The notes under the pieces were generated by a model, which ran no database searches, was not told the DNA's origin, and was given only the letters and a program-made list of their open reading frames with translations. A stretch of DNA of 64,000 nucleotides from Gossypium raimondii (lineage: Eukaryota; Streptophyta; Magnoliopsida; Malvales; Malvaceae). Below, one piece after another: positions 12,180 to 24,046 of this stretch. Each line of letters begins with the position of its first letter. Position 1 is the stretch's first letter. The translations under genes and the position numbers were made by a program. The DNA lies in assembly GCF_025698545.1 (NCBI RefSeq), contig NC_068571.1:40271733-40335732 (forward strand), written 5' to 3'.

Positions 12180-13676
12180 TGTTGGATCGCCGGCACCCCT
12201 ACGGCACAGCAAAAAAAAATAAAATCGGCGACCCTAACCATGGATCCATGTGTGAGGAACGAATCGGAGTGATCAAGGTTACGAAATTACCTAATGTTTA
12301 TTCAGAGTAGACAGCAACACCTCAACAACGAGTAGTCTGATCTGCTATCGAACCAAGCCGCAATCTATCATGATCCCGGCCTCTACGTAATCCACCCAGT
12401 TGACTACGAACGGAAGGAATCCCCAAAACAGTTTTGAGAGTTATTTTTCTTTGACGGCTGCTAGGCTCAAACAAAGAAAAACGGGATTATATATATATAT
12501 CCTTTTGTTTTAGGGTTTTTAGGAATTAAATAAATATAATAATATTTTTATACCGAAAATTATAATTACATTAATTATAATATAAGTTCGGTAAACCATA
12601 TATTTATTTGAATTCTTATGCTAACCAAATTCATGTCTTCATTATACATACAACAACCTTGTACATAATGTGTTGGAAATTTGATTACCGAATTAAATTA
12701 ATTCTATAATTAATTTAATTCAAGTGACCCCAAAAACAATACCAACTATGGTCTATTCCGTTCATTTCAACTATAGGGTGTGACCTCAGAGGTTCTCGTA
12801 ACGTTAGCAAGATAACACTAGAATGATTCTAATGCTACAAACAATGAGTGGCATCTAGCAATGCATCATTGCTACCTAAGTCACAAGAGATCATGATTCG
12901 ACATAACCTTTTTTATGATTAACCTTTATGCAATAATCCTTAAGTCCTTTATCTCGGATTGGACACAAGTCATGGAATAGTCACACTTGCATTGTCCATT
13001 CCATGTTCCTTGATATCTTAAGCGGATTACGATATACAAATAAGTATGACATCTAATATCAACTTATTTGAGCATGGCCATGCATTTCTAGTCTCACTTA
13101 ATCAAGTGGCCTAAGATATTACTCCTATTATGTAGGAGGGACTTATCCTATATCGACCAACCATATCCCTCTACATAGATTGTGGTATATCCAACATCGT
13201 CTTTATAGAACAACCGCCATTGTACGCTTGACTATATCAAAATATACAACTCACGATGTTGGGATTATGATGATCTCAAGTCCGAGGATCATATAAATAT
13301 TAATCATTATGAGTAATGTCGTGACAATTACATAATAATCCAAGAAACATACTCATAACGGGTCACCCAATATGTTGTTCTCTAACACACATATTCATGT
13401 AATGATTCGACATTCCATATCAATGACAACTCTTTATCATCAATCAACTACATGTTAGTCTTAATGCATTATCGTTGTCCTATCCAACAATAATACTTGA
13501 CTAAGGAACTTTTAAGAATAATCATATTATTCTCAGGACATTATTATAAAACAGTTTATTTATATACACAGAAAAGAAACTGAAATAATAATGGTAACGC
13601 CTTATATTAATAAACATGATAAATCAAGTATGTTATTACAACCATCTCATGATTGATCTTTGGGCATACTCTAACA
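12180..13676 (-). mobile_element. Copia-type solo LTR, 1497 bp
   Basis: On the minus strand it begins TGTTAGAGTATGCCCAAAG and ends GGCGATCCAACA. It is flanked by a perfect 5-bp duplication, GTTTT (12175-12179 and 13677-13681). No internal domain is present, so an LTR-LTR recombination has removed it. It sits inside the gypsy LTR and is therefore younger than that element. Confidence 0.88.
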
Positions 13677-13760
13677 GTTTTATCGTGATCTGCCAATCCA
13701 ATTTGCAATATAGTTTCCTACCGGAGGCTACACAAACATATCTCCTCATCTGCATCACCA

Positions 13761-13787
13761 CATATCATATCATATCATATCATATCA
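13761..13787. repeat. CATAT microsatellite
   Basis: About five copies of CATAT lie inside the gypsy LTR. Confidence 0.85.
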
Positions 13788-14357
13788 GAAGCAAATGGTA
13801 GTGGCTTAAGCATGAAGAATGACGCTTACTTTATCTTACAGACAGGTTGCACTCATATTGAAGACTTTGGATAACCATTACCCACACAACATCTTTCATC
13901 CATTACAAAGGAGGATTGCTTACCTTACACGAATTATAAAATAAAAAAAAATTACAGCACATGGAAGTAAGAAAGAACTCACCAAAAACTCTAGCACAAT
14001 CTACAAAGCAGGTCACTTGTCTCTATCGCTTGGACCTTCATTAGCTTCTTGAGCTAAAATGAAGATAATTAAACATATCATATCATCAATCTATCAATTT
14101 GATCATGCATGCAAGAACCAACAACACTTAGTCTAGAATCAGGAAGTTTCCTTCTTCTCACACTATACTAAGATCTATACATGCAGAACGAGAAACACGT
14201 AAATAACTTTGAGAGTAACCTAAGGTTCATCAGTAATTACCAGTGAGCTGGTACTAACGTATAAGTTAGCTGAATATTGTGAACCTTCACTCTAAAGAGG
14301 TTTTCTGAACTTAGGTTTTCAAAGAGTTTCATAGAAAATCAAGGAAGAAAAAAACGT

Positions 14358-14451
14358 AAAGGTGTTCAGAAAGACCACCGCTAGCCTTATTTACTTAAAC
14401 ACGGAAAGGTGTTCAGAAAGACCACCGCTAGCCTTATTTACTTAAACACGG
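14358..14451. repeat. Perfect 47-bp tandem duplication
   Basis: Two adjacent identical 47-bp units (14358-14404 and 14405-14451) start AAAGGTGTTCAG and end AAACACGG. They lie within the gypsy LTR. Confidence 0.95.
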
Positions 14452-14852
14452 AGACAAAGATTAGTGAAAAAGTCAAATAATTCCACTAACACTATTGATT
14501 CTCGTGATTAAGTGCACTTAACATAACTTAAGTCTTATCATCTATAGTAGTTTAGTTCTGTTCTAACTAAATCTCAACTTAATTATCCAAACCATAATTT
14601 TGAAATAATAAACAAATCTAAACAACTACAAACTTAACGAGTTCACCCAAGACATCTGAGTTAGGAGGATACTCAATAAAAGAGCCTGTCAAACCACATA
14701 ACTCGCCAAACCTAAGAGTTCTCCAAATGGCGTATATACGGAATACTATACTTGGCTAAAATAAACACTTTACTTACTCCTTTATCCTTATTTTACCAAC
14801 TACAAGCCAAACAGTAACCAATTATGAAGACTCCGTCAGGCGGTCTGTTACA

Positions 14853-16174
14853 ATACATCTGATTGATTAAAATACAAAATTTAACCAATATAATGTATAG
14901 CGAATGAAGAAATTGACAAAGGCCATGCCAATCCAACAAGAACTGGATAAAACTAGTACCTCAACTTTTGCTAATAGTGCCAAGGCCTTATTGGCAGTAC
15001 TATAGTTTTTTTTTTTTATAAAATTTTAATCCATATAAAAAATTACCTATGATATTTAAAAGTTATTTATTTTATATTTCATAAGGAGAACTTGATATAT
15101 TGTCTGCACTATTAATATCATATAAACTTGTTCAAGAGTTGGTCACTCAAGTTTAAAGTGCTTCCTAATATTTGAAGCTTTGGACAAAAATATTAGACTC
15201 AAAAAATGGACACAAGAGAATAAGACCCATTTAAAATATGGGTTAAACTTAGGCTTCAATATTCAATGCCCGAGATCGGCCTGAATCTGACTCGTTTTCA
15301 ATATTGTAATATATTGTTTTATTTTATTTTATTTTTACATACTATATCATTTGTATCGCGTAAAAATTAAACCTATAATATTGTAATATAAACATTAAAG
15401 AATGCCTTAGGGTGTCTATGTTTGTAATCTTAATAAAATACATATTAAATATTAATTTAATATAGTATAAATTATTTTTTTTAAAAAATGAGCTTAAAAC
15501 AAATAAGATTAATTATTTACAAATATAAACGAATTTAAACAAACATTAATTATATTAATATCATACCAACATTCAACCCAAATGGGCACAATTCGACCAA
15601 GGTTAGAGGAGTATGATGACTCCAAATCCAGCCCGACACCAGTATAAACACCTCTTATATAATAATTAAACTTGATATTTTAATAATCAAATTGTTTAGC
15701 GAAGATGAAAGAGATTTGTATAGCAAAAAGAAATTGTCCAAAACGGAATCTAGCTCATAAGACCCTTGAAAATCATTTAATAGTAACAAATTTGTTGTAA
15801 TTTTAAATATATATTAACACAACTTCAGCCTTGGGGTTTATATCCGACAAAGGCAAGGAAAGGTGAATATGGATGTTCTGAAAATACCTATACAATAGAA
15901 CAATTATAACAGGTTTCATTTAATTACCATAAAAATTTTGACTAATACTTGCCAATAGTTTGTGTTTAGAATTGTTGTCAGCATCTACTCACTTAGGTTT
16001 CGAGTAAAGCAATGCCTGAGAAAAATTATTTTTCAGATTAGGAGACAAGAACAAGTAACATTAGCCTTCCCAACAATTATTACACAAATAATAGGACAAT
16101 ATTTGCACCAAAAAAAGAAAAAGAAAACATCCGAAAGAGTCGACACAAAGTTATTGGTTTGAAAGGATTGTCTC
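14853..16174. other. AT-rich intergenic sequence and PTAC16 3' flank
   Basis: No gene was found. A stretch at about 15120-15640 looks like an old non-coding repeat but its ends could not be defined. Confidence 0.4.
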
Positions 16175-18238
16175 TCAGTCATCATCGACATATATGGTTT
16201 CTTGCTGAAACAGCCCACCAAACACCTTCCTCACTTCTGTTTTCTCTGCCTCTTTTGCCTTTGGTTTTGGTTTTGGCTTCGATGCTTCCTTTTGCTTTGG
16301 CAATGGGGAAAACGATATTGGAGCTTGCTTCACATTGGCTTTCTGTGACGGTAGATTTCTAGCCTTGGCTTCTCCCCTCACTGTGGCTATCTGGACTTTA
16401 GGCTTCTCCTCATTTGGAGCCTTTTGAACTGCAGTGGCTATTTGGGAACTGAATTTTTCCCAAGATAGTCCTGATCTGAAGTCTTTTGCTTTACTTAGCA
16501 GGTCTTCCATTGATGCCCCTGCTACCTGTGCTTTCTCTTGGGCTTCTTCAGCTAGGTTAGCAGCCTTCGCTTCTTGCTCTGAAAGCTTCTTCACTTCCTC
16601 TTCTAGCTTCTTCGCTGCTTTGGCCGCCTCACGAGCTTTCTCAGCTGCTAATACTGCCTCTTCTTCAGCTTTAGCCCTTGCGGTGGCTTCTGCATACGCC
16701 TTCCTTCTTCCATCCTCAGGAATAGCACTTAAAAGCAAGTAACAGAAACATCAATTACAACATAGTTTTTGCCCACCAATATAACATCTTTTTATAACAT
16801 CTATTTGAAGTAACAAAATTCAATTCAAGTCCCCAAGCAATTTACCTGAAAAGCTCGTCTACACTCTTCGATGGAGCTGATGGGCTAGTAAAAACTTCCA
16901 CAACCTGCCTCATTTAGCAACCATTAGGACATATATATATATGTAATAAAAAATCAACATGAGAAGGAAGAACAGATTCAATGAATGTACCTTGTTTTCT
17001 GCCACTGCTGTGTTGGAGAAAACATCTGCCACTAAAGATGCTATCTGGGATTTCGCAACCTGAACAAAGTTTTCAAAAATATTGAGACAAACAGAGATTC
17101 TGATCGAGAAAGAATTTTTTTTTACAATGGAACAGACAAAACTGCATACATTACATTACATTATGTTACATTACTTTGTAGTCGTTTGTACCAATGCTTC
17201 CTTCAGCTGACACCACAACATTGTAAGAGCTCTCTTCCGAATAATCATCTGTCAGGGTTGTCTTTAAGAACGTGTAGCTAACGTCAGTTTCGATTATTTT
17301 TTGCAAGAACTCGGACAGACTCAGTGGTTGAGATTGAGAGAAGAGGTTGCTAAAGAAGGACGTGATACCATCGAGCACATTGTAAGTAGAACCATTCCCT
17401 GGGTTACCATCATACACTATTGCAACATGGCCTACGCCGGCTAGTTGAGCTGCTTGGATCACTTGCACAGCGTCTGATGCAGAGACCGCAGAAGTGGGAC
17501 CGTTCTCACCAGGGCCGATCGTGACGACTACTTTGCTGGCATTGCCAATTGCTTTGGCTATTGATTCTGCATCCTGGAAGGTGGATTCTACAGCATTGAG
17601 ACGCTTTGATTCTTCATTGGATATGATCTGTGCTGACAGAAGGTTAGTGTTGATAGATCAAATTTAGGTCTTTACATGATCCTTAAATCTATGAATTATA
17701 TATATCATCTCCATAAAGTGACATTTGATATATAATTTAAAGCATCCTTGACACCATTTGAAATCTCTAATCATACTAGCAAATTGAGCTTATTGTGGCT
17801 AACCTTGTATTGGGCAGCAAGACGGGCCAGCTCCTGGGCAGCAGCAAGCTCAGTCACACCAGCACGAACGGTGAAACCCTGGCGCAATAACGTCTGCGCA
17901 ATGCGAATGCCGGCCTGGCCGGTTGCGCCAGCCACAAATACAGTGCTTGGGTCTTTTCTTCTAACGTTCCCAAACGATAAACCCGAGGAAGGGTTACTGA
18001 CGACGGGGACCAAAGTCTTAACATCAGGTAACTTACCAAAATCGAAGCGGAAAGGACTAGAATTGCCTGTATCTTCAGCTTGACCATCTTCAGGGTTGTC
18101 TTTAGCTTTCCCGAACTGAAATGGAGAGAAGGGACCGGACCCTTTGGCAAACACTGCGAGCCTTTGGTACTTGAGGTTTACCCTTGAGCGGGGCGTGGTG
18201 GTTAAGAGAAAGGAATTGGAGGTGAGAGATGGAGCCAT
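16175..18238 (-). CDS. PTAC16: PTAC16-like plastid transcriptionally active chromosome protein
   Basis: Five exons with GT-AG borders (18238-17804, 17627-17175, 17059-16991, 16904-16846, 16727-16175) encode about 522 residues, close to the roughly 510 of Arabidopsis PTAC16. The Ser/Thr/Arg-rich N-terminus (about 1-32) is a likely chloroplast transit peptide. An SDR-like Rossmann fold follows with GATGQAG (104-110), the GxxGxxG dinucleotide-binding loop, and TVRAGV in the next strand. The C-terminal third has an Ala/Lys/Glu-rich stretch predicted as coiled coil (about 340-400), then a Pro/Lys-rich tail ending in DDD. Family members are abundant thylakoid/nucleoid-associated proteins found in the plastid transcription complex; catalytic activity has not been established for them. 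The ATG at 18238 is the first in frame. It is divergent from the TFIIA gene. Confidence 0.9.
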
Positions 18239-18799
18239 GGATTTGTTCCAACTCAAAGCAAAGGGACGACTCTCTCCTTCAATCCAATTCTATGCTTATC
18301 TAAGGTCCATTTAGTTGTTAATACTAGTCAATCTCTGTGGCTAATGGCAATCGAATTGCGTTTTATCCAGATGAGAAAGGTGATAGAAAGGCAGCAAATG
18401 GAGTTGAGCCACGTAGTCAGAGTTTTATCTACTAAAGGAGACTCGAACACCAGTCGTTGAGGAAACACATTAGATTTTATATGTTGAACCACCAGAAAAT
18501 GACAGATCCGACCGTCAACACTTTATATTTGTTTCAGGCTTCATCCATTCACCAAACACAAACTCCCATAGCCATGGTCCACACTCCACAGGAACCAAGC
18601 ACAAACAGGGTTAAGAAATGTGCTCAACCATGCCATGTTTTTCTCTATTTAACTGTAACCAAATCAATCTTTTGTATTGAAGTTAAAAAGAGAGATAAAA
18701 ATGTGTCTCCCCCATATATGGACAAAAGTGAGTATCCAATGGACGTGGACGGTGATCAAACTCCTCTTTCCTTTCCATTATATTACTACATCTAATATG

Positions 18800-19085
18800 C
18801 TGTTAGTCCCTGTGTTCTTACAGAATTTGATATCTACTTTTCACACTAAAATCTTAATCCTATCATTAATATTGTTACTATTTTTTGTCAAATTTTGTTT
18901 AATTTAAAATGATTCTTTTTGTCAACATTATGCCACTTCATTGCCGAGTTGGTAAATTTTGATGAACAATACTAACTATGTTAATGATTGAATTGAGATT
19001 TTCAAATAAAAATAATTAACAACATTTAGGTTTTAACTTTTTAAGTGCATGGACTAAATCCTAACTTTTGTCAAAGTACATGGAC
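18800..19085. repeat. Probable MITE in the PTAC16-TFIIA spacer
   Basis: The left end TTAGTCCCTGTGTTCTTAC and the right end, reverse-complemented to CCTCAGTCCATGTACTTTGAC, share a degenerate AGTCC-TGT-CTT inverted pattern, with a second copy (AGTCCATGCACTT) just inside the right end. The interior is AT-rich and noncoding. No target duplication was resolved. Confidence 0.4.
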
Positions 19086-19151
19086 TGAGGATAGATTTGG
19101 ACCAAAAAAATTGTACTGACTACAGAGGCTGGAGAGAGGCCTTGAGATTAC

Positions 19152-19161
19152 GCCACGTGGC
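19152..19161. promoter_or_regulatory. Palindromic G-box in the divergent promoter
   Basis: GCCACGTGGC is a perfect 10-bp palindrome with the CACGTG core bound by plant bZIP and bHLH factors. It lies 334 bp upstream of the TFIIA start codon and about 0.9 kb from the PTAC16 start. A CT-rich stretch typical of plant transcription start regions follows at about 19203-19260. Confidence 0.6.
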
Positions 19162-19494
19162 TCACTCCTTATAATCGGATGCAAACCTATTTATATTGTA
19201 GTCTTTATTCTCCTTTTCTCGTCCGCTCCTCTGTTTCTCTCACTTTCTCTCTCTTCTCTCAGCTCCGATTCTTCAAACCCTAAGACCCCCCCTTCTCTAA
19301 TTTCATCTGATCGATCAGTTCTTTAAGCTTCACAATCCCAATCCCAATCCCATGCTCCTTTCCCTTTTCTCCTAATATTTTCTTTCCCGAGAAAACTGAA
19401 GAATCCGAGACATTTCTTTGTTTGGAAGAAGTCACATAAGAATCGAGGAGGAGAAAGGAGGAGGAGGAGCTGTAGATAGAAGATTTGTGAAAAA

Positions 19495-22400
19495 ATGGCC
19501 TCGACCACAACGAGTTCGGTTTACATCAACGTCATCGAAGACGTCATCAACAAGGTTCGCGAAGAGTTCATCAACAACGGTGGACCTGGCGAAGCTGTCC
19601 TCAACGAACTCCAAGGAGTACACAATCCTTCTCTTATTTTCTTTTTTATATATTTTTTTTAAATTTTAGTATTTGATTTCATTATTTTAGGGGGAAAATA
19701 CATATTTTTAGTACTCCTTTCGGGTCTGGATTTGATCTGATTGAAGTACTAGGGTTTTTTATTGATCTTATTTCAATGGAGCTGGTATAGTTGAATTGAT
19801 TGCCTTGGATGTTGGGTTTTAGATTTGGGAAGCGAAGATGATGCAAGCGGGAGTAATATTGGGTCCGATAGAGAGGTCTTCGCAGAAGCAGCCTACTCCC
19901 GGTAGCGCAATTACTCCTGTGCACGATCTTAATGTTCCTTATGAAGGGACGGAGGAATACGAAACTCCTACAGCTGATATGCTTTTCCCTCCGGTAATTT
20001 AGTTCTGTTTCCAGTGCTTTTATGAATTTATAAATCATGGTGGATGTTCTTGTTTTGTGATATTTTTTATGTGAGATTTTTGCTTGCCTAGACTCCATTG
20101 CAAACACCAGTTCCTACACCACTGCCGGGTAGTGCGGATGGTTCTATGTATAACATCCCTACTGGAGGTAGTGATTATCCTACTCCCGTGAATGATAATG
20201 GCAGTAATGCTGACATAAAAGGTGGAAGGCCAAGCCCGTATATGGTAAGTAATGTTCTGTTAGTGTCACATTCATTTATGCGACATTGTGTTATGGCGGT
20301 TGCAATTACCTACTAGCCACATAAAGGAAACGTAGCTTTTTGAGATTGCTGTAGATTTATTGCTGATGTATTCTTTTTTTACCCCTTATGCAGCAATCTC
20401 CTTCTCCTTGGTCAAATCAAAGGACCCCACTAAGTGTTGATGTTAATGTTGGTTAGTATGACAACATTAAAAGAGCAATTAGTTTTAACCCACTATGGTT
20501 TGTTAATATTCACTTCCATTTTCTTGTAGCTTATGTGGAAGGGCGGGAGGAGGTGGACAGGGGAACCTCTAATCAACCCCTGACACAGGTGATTACTGTT
20601 TTGAGTGGCATCACAATGCATAGAGATTGTCTTGTTTTTCTTGGTTTGGGTGAACTTCTGGGTCGCATAGAAAGGATTTCAAATCCCAATGGTTTGAATT
20701 GTTTGGGATATGTTTCCTTCAATAATCCTTGTTCCCATCTAAATGAACTGGTATTACTTAAGCTGGTGATTAATTTTAATAACGGAGAAAATTCCAGGAC
20801 TTCTTTATGATGTCATCTGGAAAGAGAAAACGTGAGGATTTTGCACAATATCAAAATGGTGGATATATACCCCAACAAGATGGAGCTGGAGATGCTACAT
20901 CTGAAGTTGCAAAGGCAGAGGTTAGTTGTTCTCTTGTTTAGTACCTGTATATCATGTTCAGCATTGTTTGTGGACCATGGATTTGCCTTCCTTCCCCAGA
21001 AAGTTATAGAATCCTTTGTTCTTTTAATTTTCTTCGGGGCAAGAAAAAGGATTCTTGAATCTATGACGTTACAGCCTGATTAAAATATCATGGTAATTTA
21101 AACCATTGATTTGATATTGCAAAACTTGGAAATACTGTAATTACATGCTTTCTACCCATTGGCTGTTATCACTGCAGAGGGTCTTACTTATGCAGGTGAG
21201 AGTTTTCCAACTTAATCTAACATCACTTGATAAGCTGTTGGCAGATAGAAAGCTATCTGTTAATTATATCTGGCTAAAATGCTAATATTGAAATGAGAAT
21301 TATAAGATTAATCTGATTAACTTGCACTGCTTATTGTTCTCCTTTGTGATGGCTTCATGTTATTTTGATCAAATATTGGTTATTTGGTGATTGGTAGGAG
21401 TATGGCTAGTTTCTTCTATTTAAATGGAGAATAGAGTAGGGATAAGTTTATTAATAGTACTTGAAACAGATCAATCTCATCCTGGAAATTCTGATTCTGG
21501 ACAGTATTGGAGTTATGGTGGTCTTATGTTTATAGGTACGGGTTTTAGGTTTGTAGTTATTATCTATGAATCAGAAAAGAATATTCTCAAAGGTTAAATG
21601 ATGTGTTGTTGATTAGATTTTGATCTGACACAGAATGTTCTCAAAGGTTAAAACTCTTCAGAGATGGTATGTGACAAGTCTTTAAGATCAGTGATATAAG
21701 AGGATTTGTTTAGCTTCACTTATATGAATTCCTTTTATCTGTTAGCCTAAATCATTTTATCCATTATTGTTAGATACTTGGATCTGCTTCAGACATACCG
21801 TGTACTCTTTCCCCTGCATTATTTTCATTTTTCGCTTACCTTTTATGGTAATAAAAAGGCAAAAACAAATATAGTTTAAGCTCTGAACTATGTATAATTT
21901 GATGAATATTTATGAGGAAATTTTTTTTATTTTAATTAAACCAGAAGGGTACTCCTGTACCAGAGTCAATGTTGTAATGTTTGAATTTATTATTAATGGA
22001 TTATACACCCTTTTTAATCATATATTTCTAATCTCAGGGAAGTAGGGGTGGTAATTTCCTGGATAGACGTCACTCAACAACCACTGCAAAAAGCAAGTTC
22101 TTAGCAGAGTTAGCTAGGTCATCATCAAAGATTCCTCAACTGGATGGTCCAATTCCTGATTCGTACGAAGATATGCTTTCTACTCCCAATGTAAGTATCA
22201 TAGACTTTCTTAGATGAATTCCTAATCTTGTTGTGTAATTCTGCGACTTAGTGTCACTTTGTGCATGTGGTATGGAAATGGACATTTTTCTTTGTTTATC
22301 ATTGGAGAGTTGGCTAACTTAATGTTGTTGCCTTCTGATTTTCTTCTCTCACCTTGAAGATATACAATTATCAAGGAGTTGTTAATGAAGACTACAATGT

Positions 22401-23010
22401 GGTGAACACACCAGCTCCAAATGGTAACTTGAATCAATGGATGAATTCAGGATTGCATCTTCTATTTGGTTTTTTGGTTGACCTGCTTTTCTTGTTTCCT
22501 GGCCAGACCTTCAGGCTTCAACACCTGCCCCTGCTCCCCAAAATGATATAGTAGATGATGACGATGATGAACCATTGAATGAAGATGATGACGATGAAGA
22601 TGATTTGGATGATGTGGACCAGGGAGAGGAGCTGAACACACAACATCTAGTTTTGGCTCAATTTGACAAGGTGATTTTGCTTCTTGTGCAGCATGCATCA
22701 TTGCTGCCTATGACCTATTCATATTGTATTTATACAAGTTATAATGTTCATGCTGGCAAGAAATGATGACATAATATGTTTTTCTTTGTAGGTGACTCGT
22801 ACAAAGAGCCGATGGAAGTGCACACTTAAGGATGGCATCATGCATATAAACAATAAAGACATTCTCTTTAATAAGGTTTGCATGTCACTGATATGGCTTT
22901 TTTTTTTTTCTCTTTGGTGCTTTCACCTTTTCAGTATTGTCTGTTCTGTTCCTAACCCTAGTTTTTGTGATGTTATCTATTTGCAGGCAACAGGCGAATT
23001 TGATTTCTGA
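19495..23010 (+). CDS. Transcription initiation factor IIA large (alpha/beta) subunit
   Basis: Twelve exons are proposed: 19495-19617, 19823-19993, 20092-20244, 20394-20451, 20530-20588, 20798-20920, 21178-21195, 22038-22190, 22360-22423, 22507-22670, 22792-22875 and 22987-23010. All have consistent phases and together give 397 residues, near the roughly 375 of Arabidopsis. The N-terminus (VYINVIEDVINKVREEFINN, then GEAVLNELQGIWEAKM) is the TFIIA helical bundle. A Pro/Thr-rich linker follows, with a basic GKRKRED patch. An Asp/Glu-rich block (about 318-341) is followed by the beta-barrel half (LVLAQFDKVTRTKSRWKCTL to ATGEFDF at the end). TFIIA stabilises TBP on the TATA element. The 18-nt exon 7 is inferred from splice sites only. 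It is intact, with no stops. Confidence 0.93.
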
Positions 23011-23692
23011 TTTTGTTAGATAAAACTGTAGTCGCCATCGTATTGCAGCAGTTGCCTTAAAAGAGCAAGTCAAGGGGTGTTATTCTGTGTTTCGTAATTT
23101 GTCTTTTAATTATTATTAGAGTGAAAGGTTGATTGAGGGGCATGGGATATGCTTTATTTTAATGTCTTCCTTAAGACTTGGGTTCGATGGTTGTCGTATT
23201 GTACATAAAGGAAGAGAGCATTTTCGGCCTTAGAATGGATGACTACTTGAGACAGCTTCTTGCAGTTCTAAAAACTTCTGCAATGGAATATGTAATTTCA
23301 TTTATACCATATACTTAGACATTTTGGTTAAATTTAATTACGAGTCCCTTTGTTTTCTTTACATGTATGTATTTGTTCGCTTGGTTTCAAAATCTAAACC
23401 AACGCTTTGCGTCTACGTTACTTGCTTGTTGCTGAAATACACCTCTCGCCTCGATATATTGTTAGCATATTACCAACAGCCAAATCTTAAAACCGAACAA
23501 GCTGTATTGCTATTATTGTAAGGCAAAAACAGAGTAAGAAAAGAAAATAAAGAATCAACATAATTGATAAGGTGATGGCAAACATCAAATAACCTAGAAG
23601 CACGGGAAACGAATTATAAAAGATGGGAAGGGCACTGTTATCGACAGTGGAGAAAAAATCCCCCATTTAATGAACAGAACTGGTTGTTGTAA
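23011..23692. other. Convergent 3' flanks
   Basis: The 3' ends of the TFIIA gene (plus) and the small unknown gene (minus) face each other here. No additional gene was recognised. Confidence 0.6.
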
Positions 23693-24046
23693 TCATTTTG
23701 CATCGTTGACAAGAACACATTTGTTGTGAAACAGAGCTAACAAAGTGGGAGCCTCCACATTAAACCCTCCTCTACCTGGTGGTTTCCACCCAAATGTTGT
23801 TGGTGTTGGAGCATTCATGTTGTTTGGCATCGGAAACATGAAACCATCTGTCTCGGGGAACGAAATAGGCGATGAAGCGAGGGGTGTGAGTAGCGGAATG
23901 GGAATTGGAGCTTCGGCAGCTTTCATTTGATCAAGCTTAAGAGATTCTGGGGCGTGCTTTTGTAGCCTGGTGGGTGGTTTCCCCCCTACTTTGGTTTTGC
24001 TTACCCCAATTACTTGTTTCTCAAATATGTTGCCACAGTCCTCCAT
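23693..24046 (-). CDS. Small conserved plant protein of unknown function, 117 aa
   Basis: This is a single-exon frame starting at the ATG at 24046 (MEDCGNIFEKQ), 117 residues. The sequence is proline-rich and lacks membrane segments or a signal peptide. The blocks GGKPPTRLQKHAPESLKLDQ, IPLLTPLASSP and FGWKPPGRGGF look like short linear motifs rather than a folded enzyme. I associate this layout with a small eudicot family without assigned function, but I cannot name it with confidence. Support for a real gene: codon-like composition, an ATG in good position, a clean 3' stop, and location in an otherwise compact gene island, convergent with TFIIA. The upstream 24060-24110 region is CT-rich, as in plant leaders. 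Confidence 0.7.
   Translation of the reverse strand: MEDCGNIFEKQVIGVSKTKVGGKPPTRLQKHAPESLKLDQMKAAEAPIPIPLLTPLASSPISFPETDGFMFPMPNNMNAPTPTTFGWKPPGRGGFNVEAPTLLALFHNKCVLVNDAK

Larger units (their letters stand above)
11390..14852 (-). mobile_element. 5' LTR of a truncated minus-strand gypsy element
   Basis: On the plus strand the LTR begins TGTAACACACC and ends GGTCTGTTACA, giving matched TGTAACA/TGTTACA termini. A primer-binding site and gag follow on the minus strand to the left. The span is 3463 bp; subtracting an inserted solo LTR and its target duplication leaves about 1.96 kb, plausible for a plant gypsy LTR. It contains a 47-bp tandem duplication and a short CATAT repeat. No second LTR exists in the window, so the element is truncated. 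Confidence 0.65.

Noticed and set aside
19280..19669. Several overlapping frames around the TFIIA leader and exon 1
   Set aside because: They are shadows of the CT-rich leader and the real first exon.
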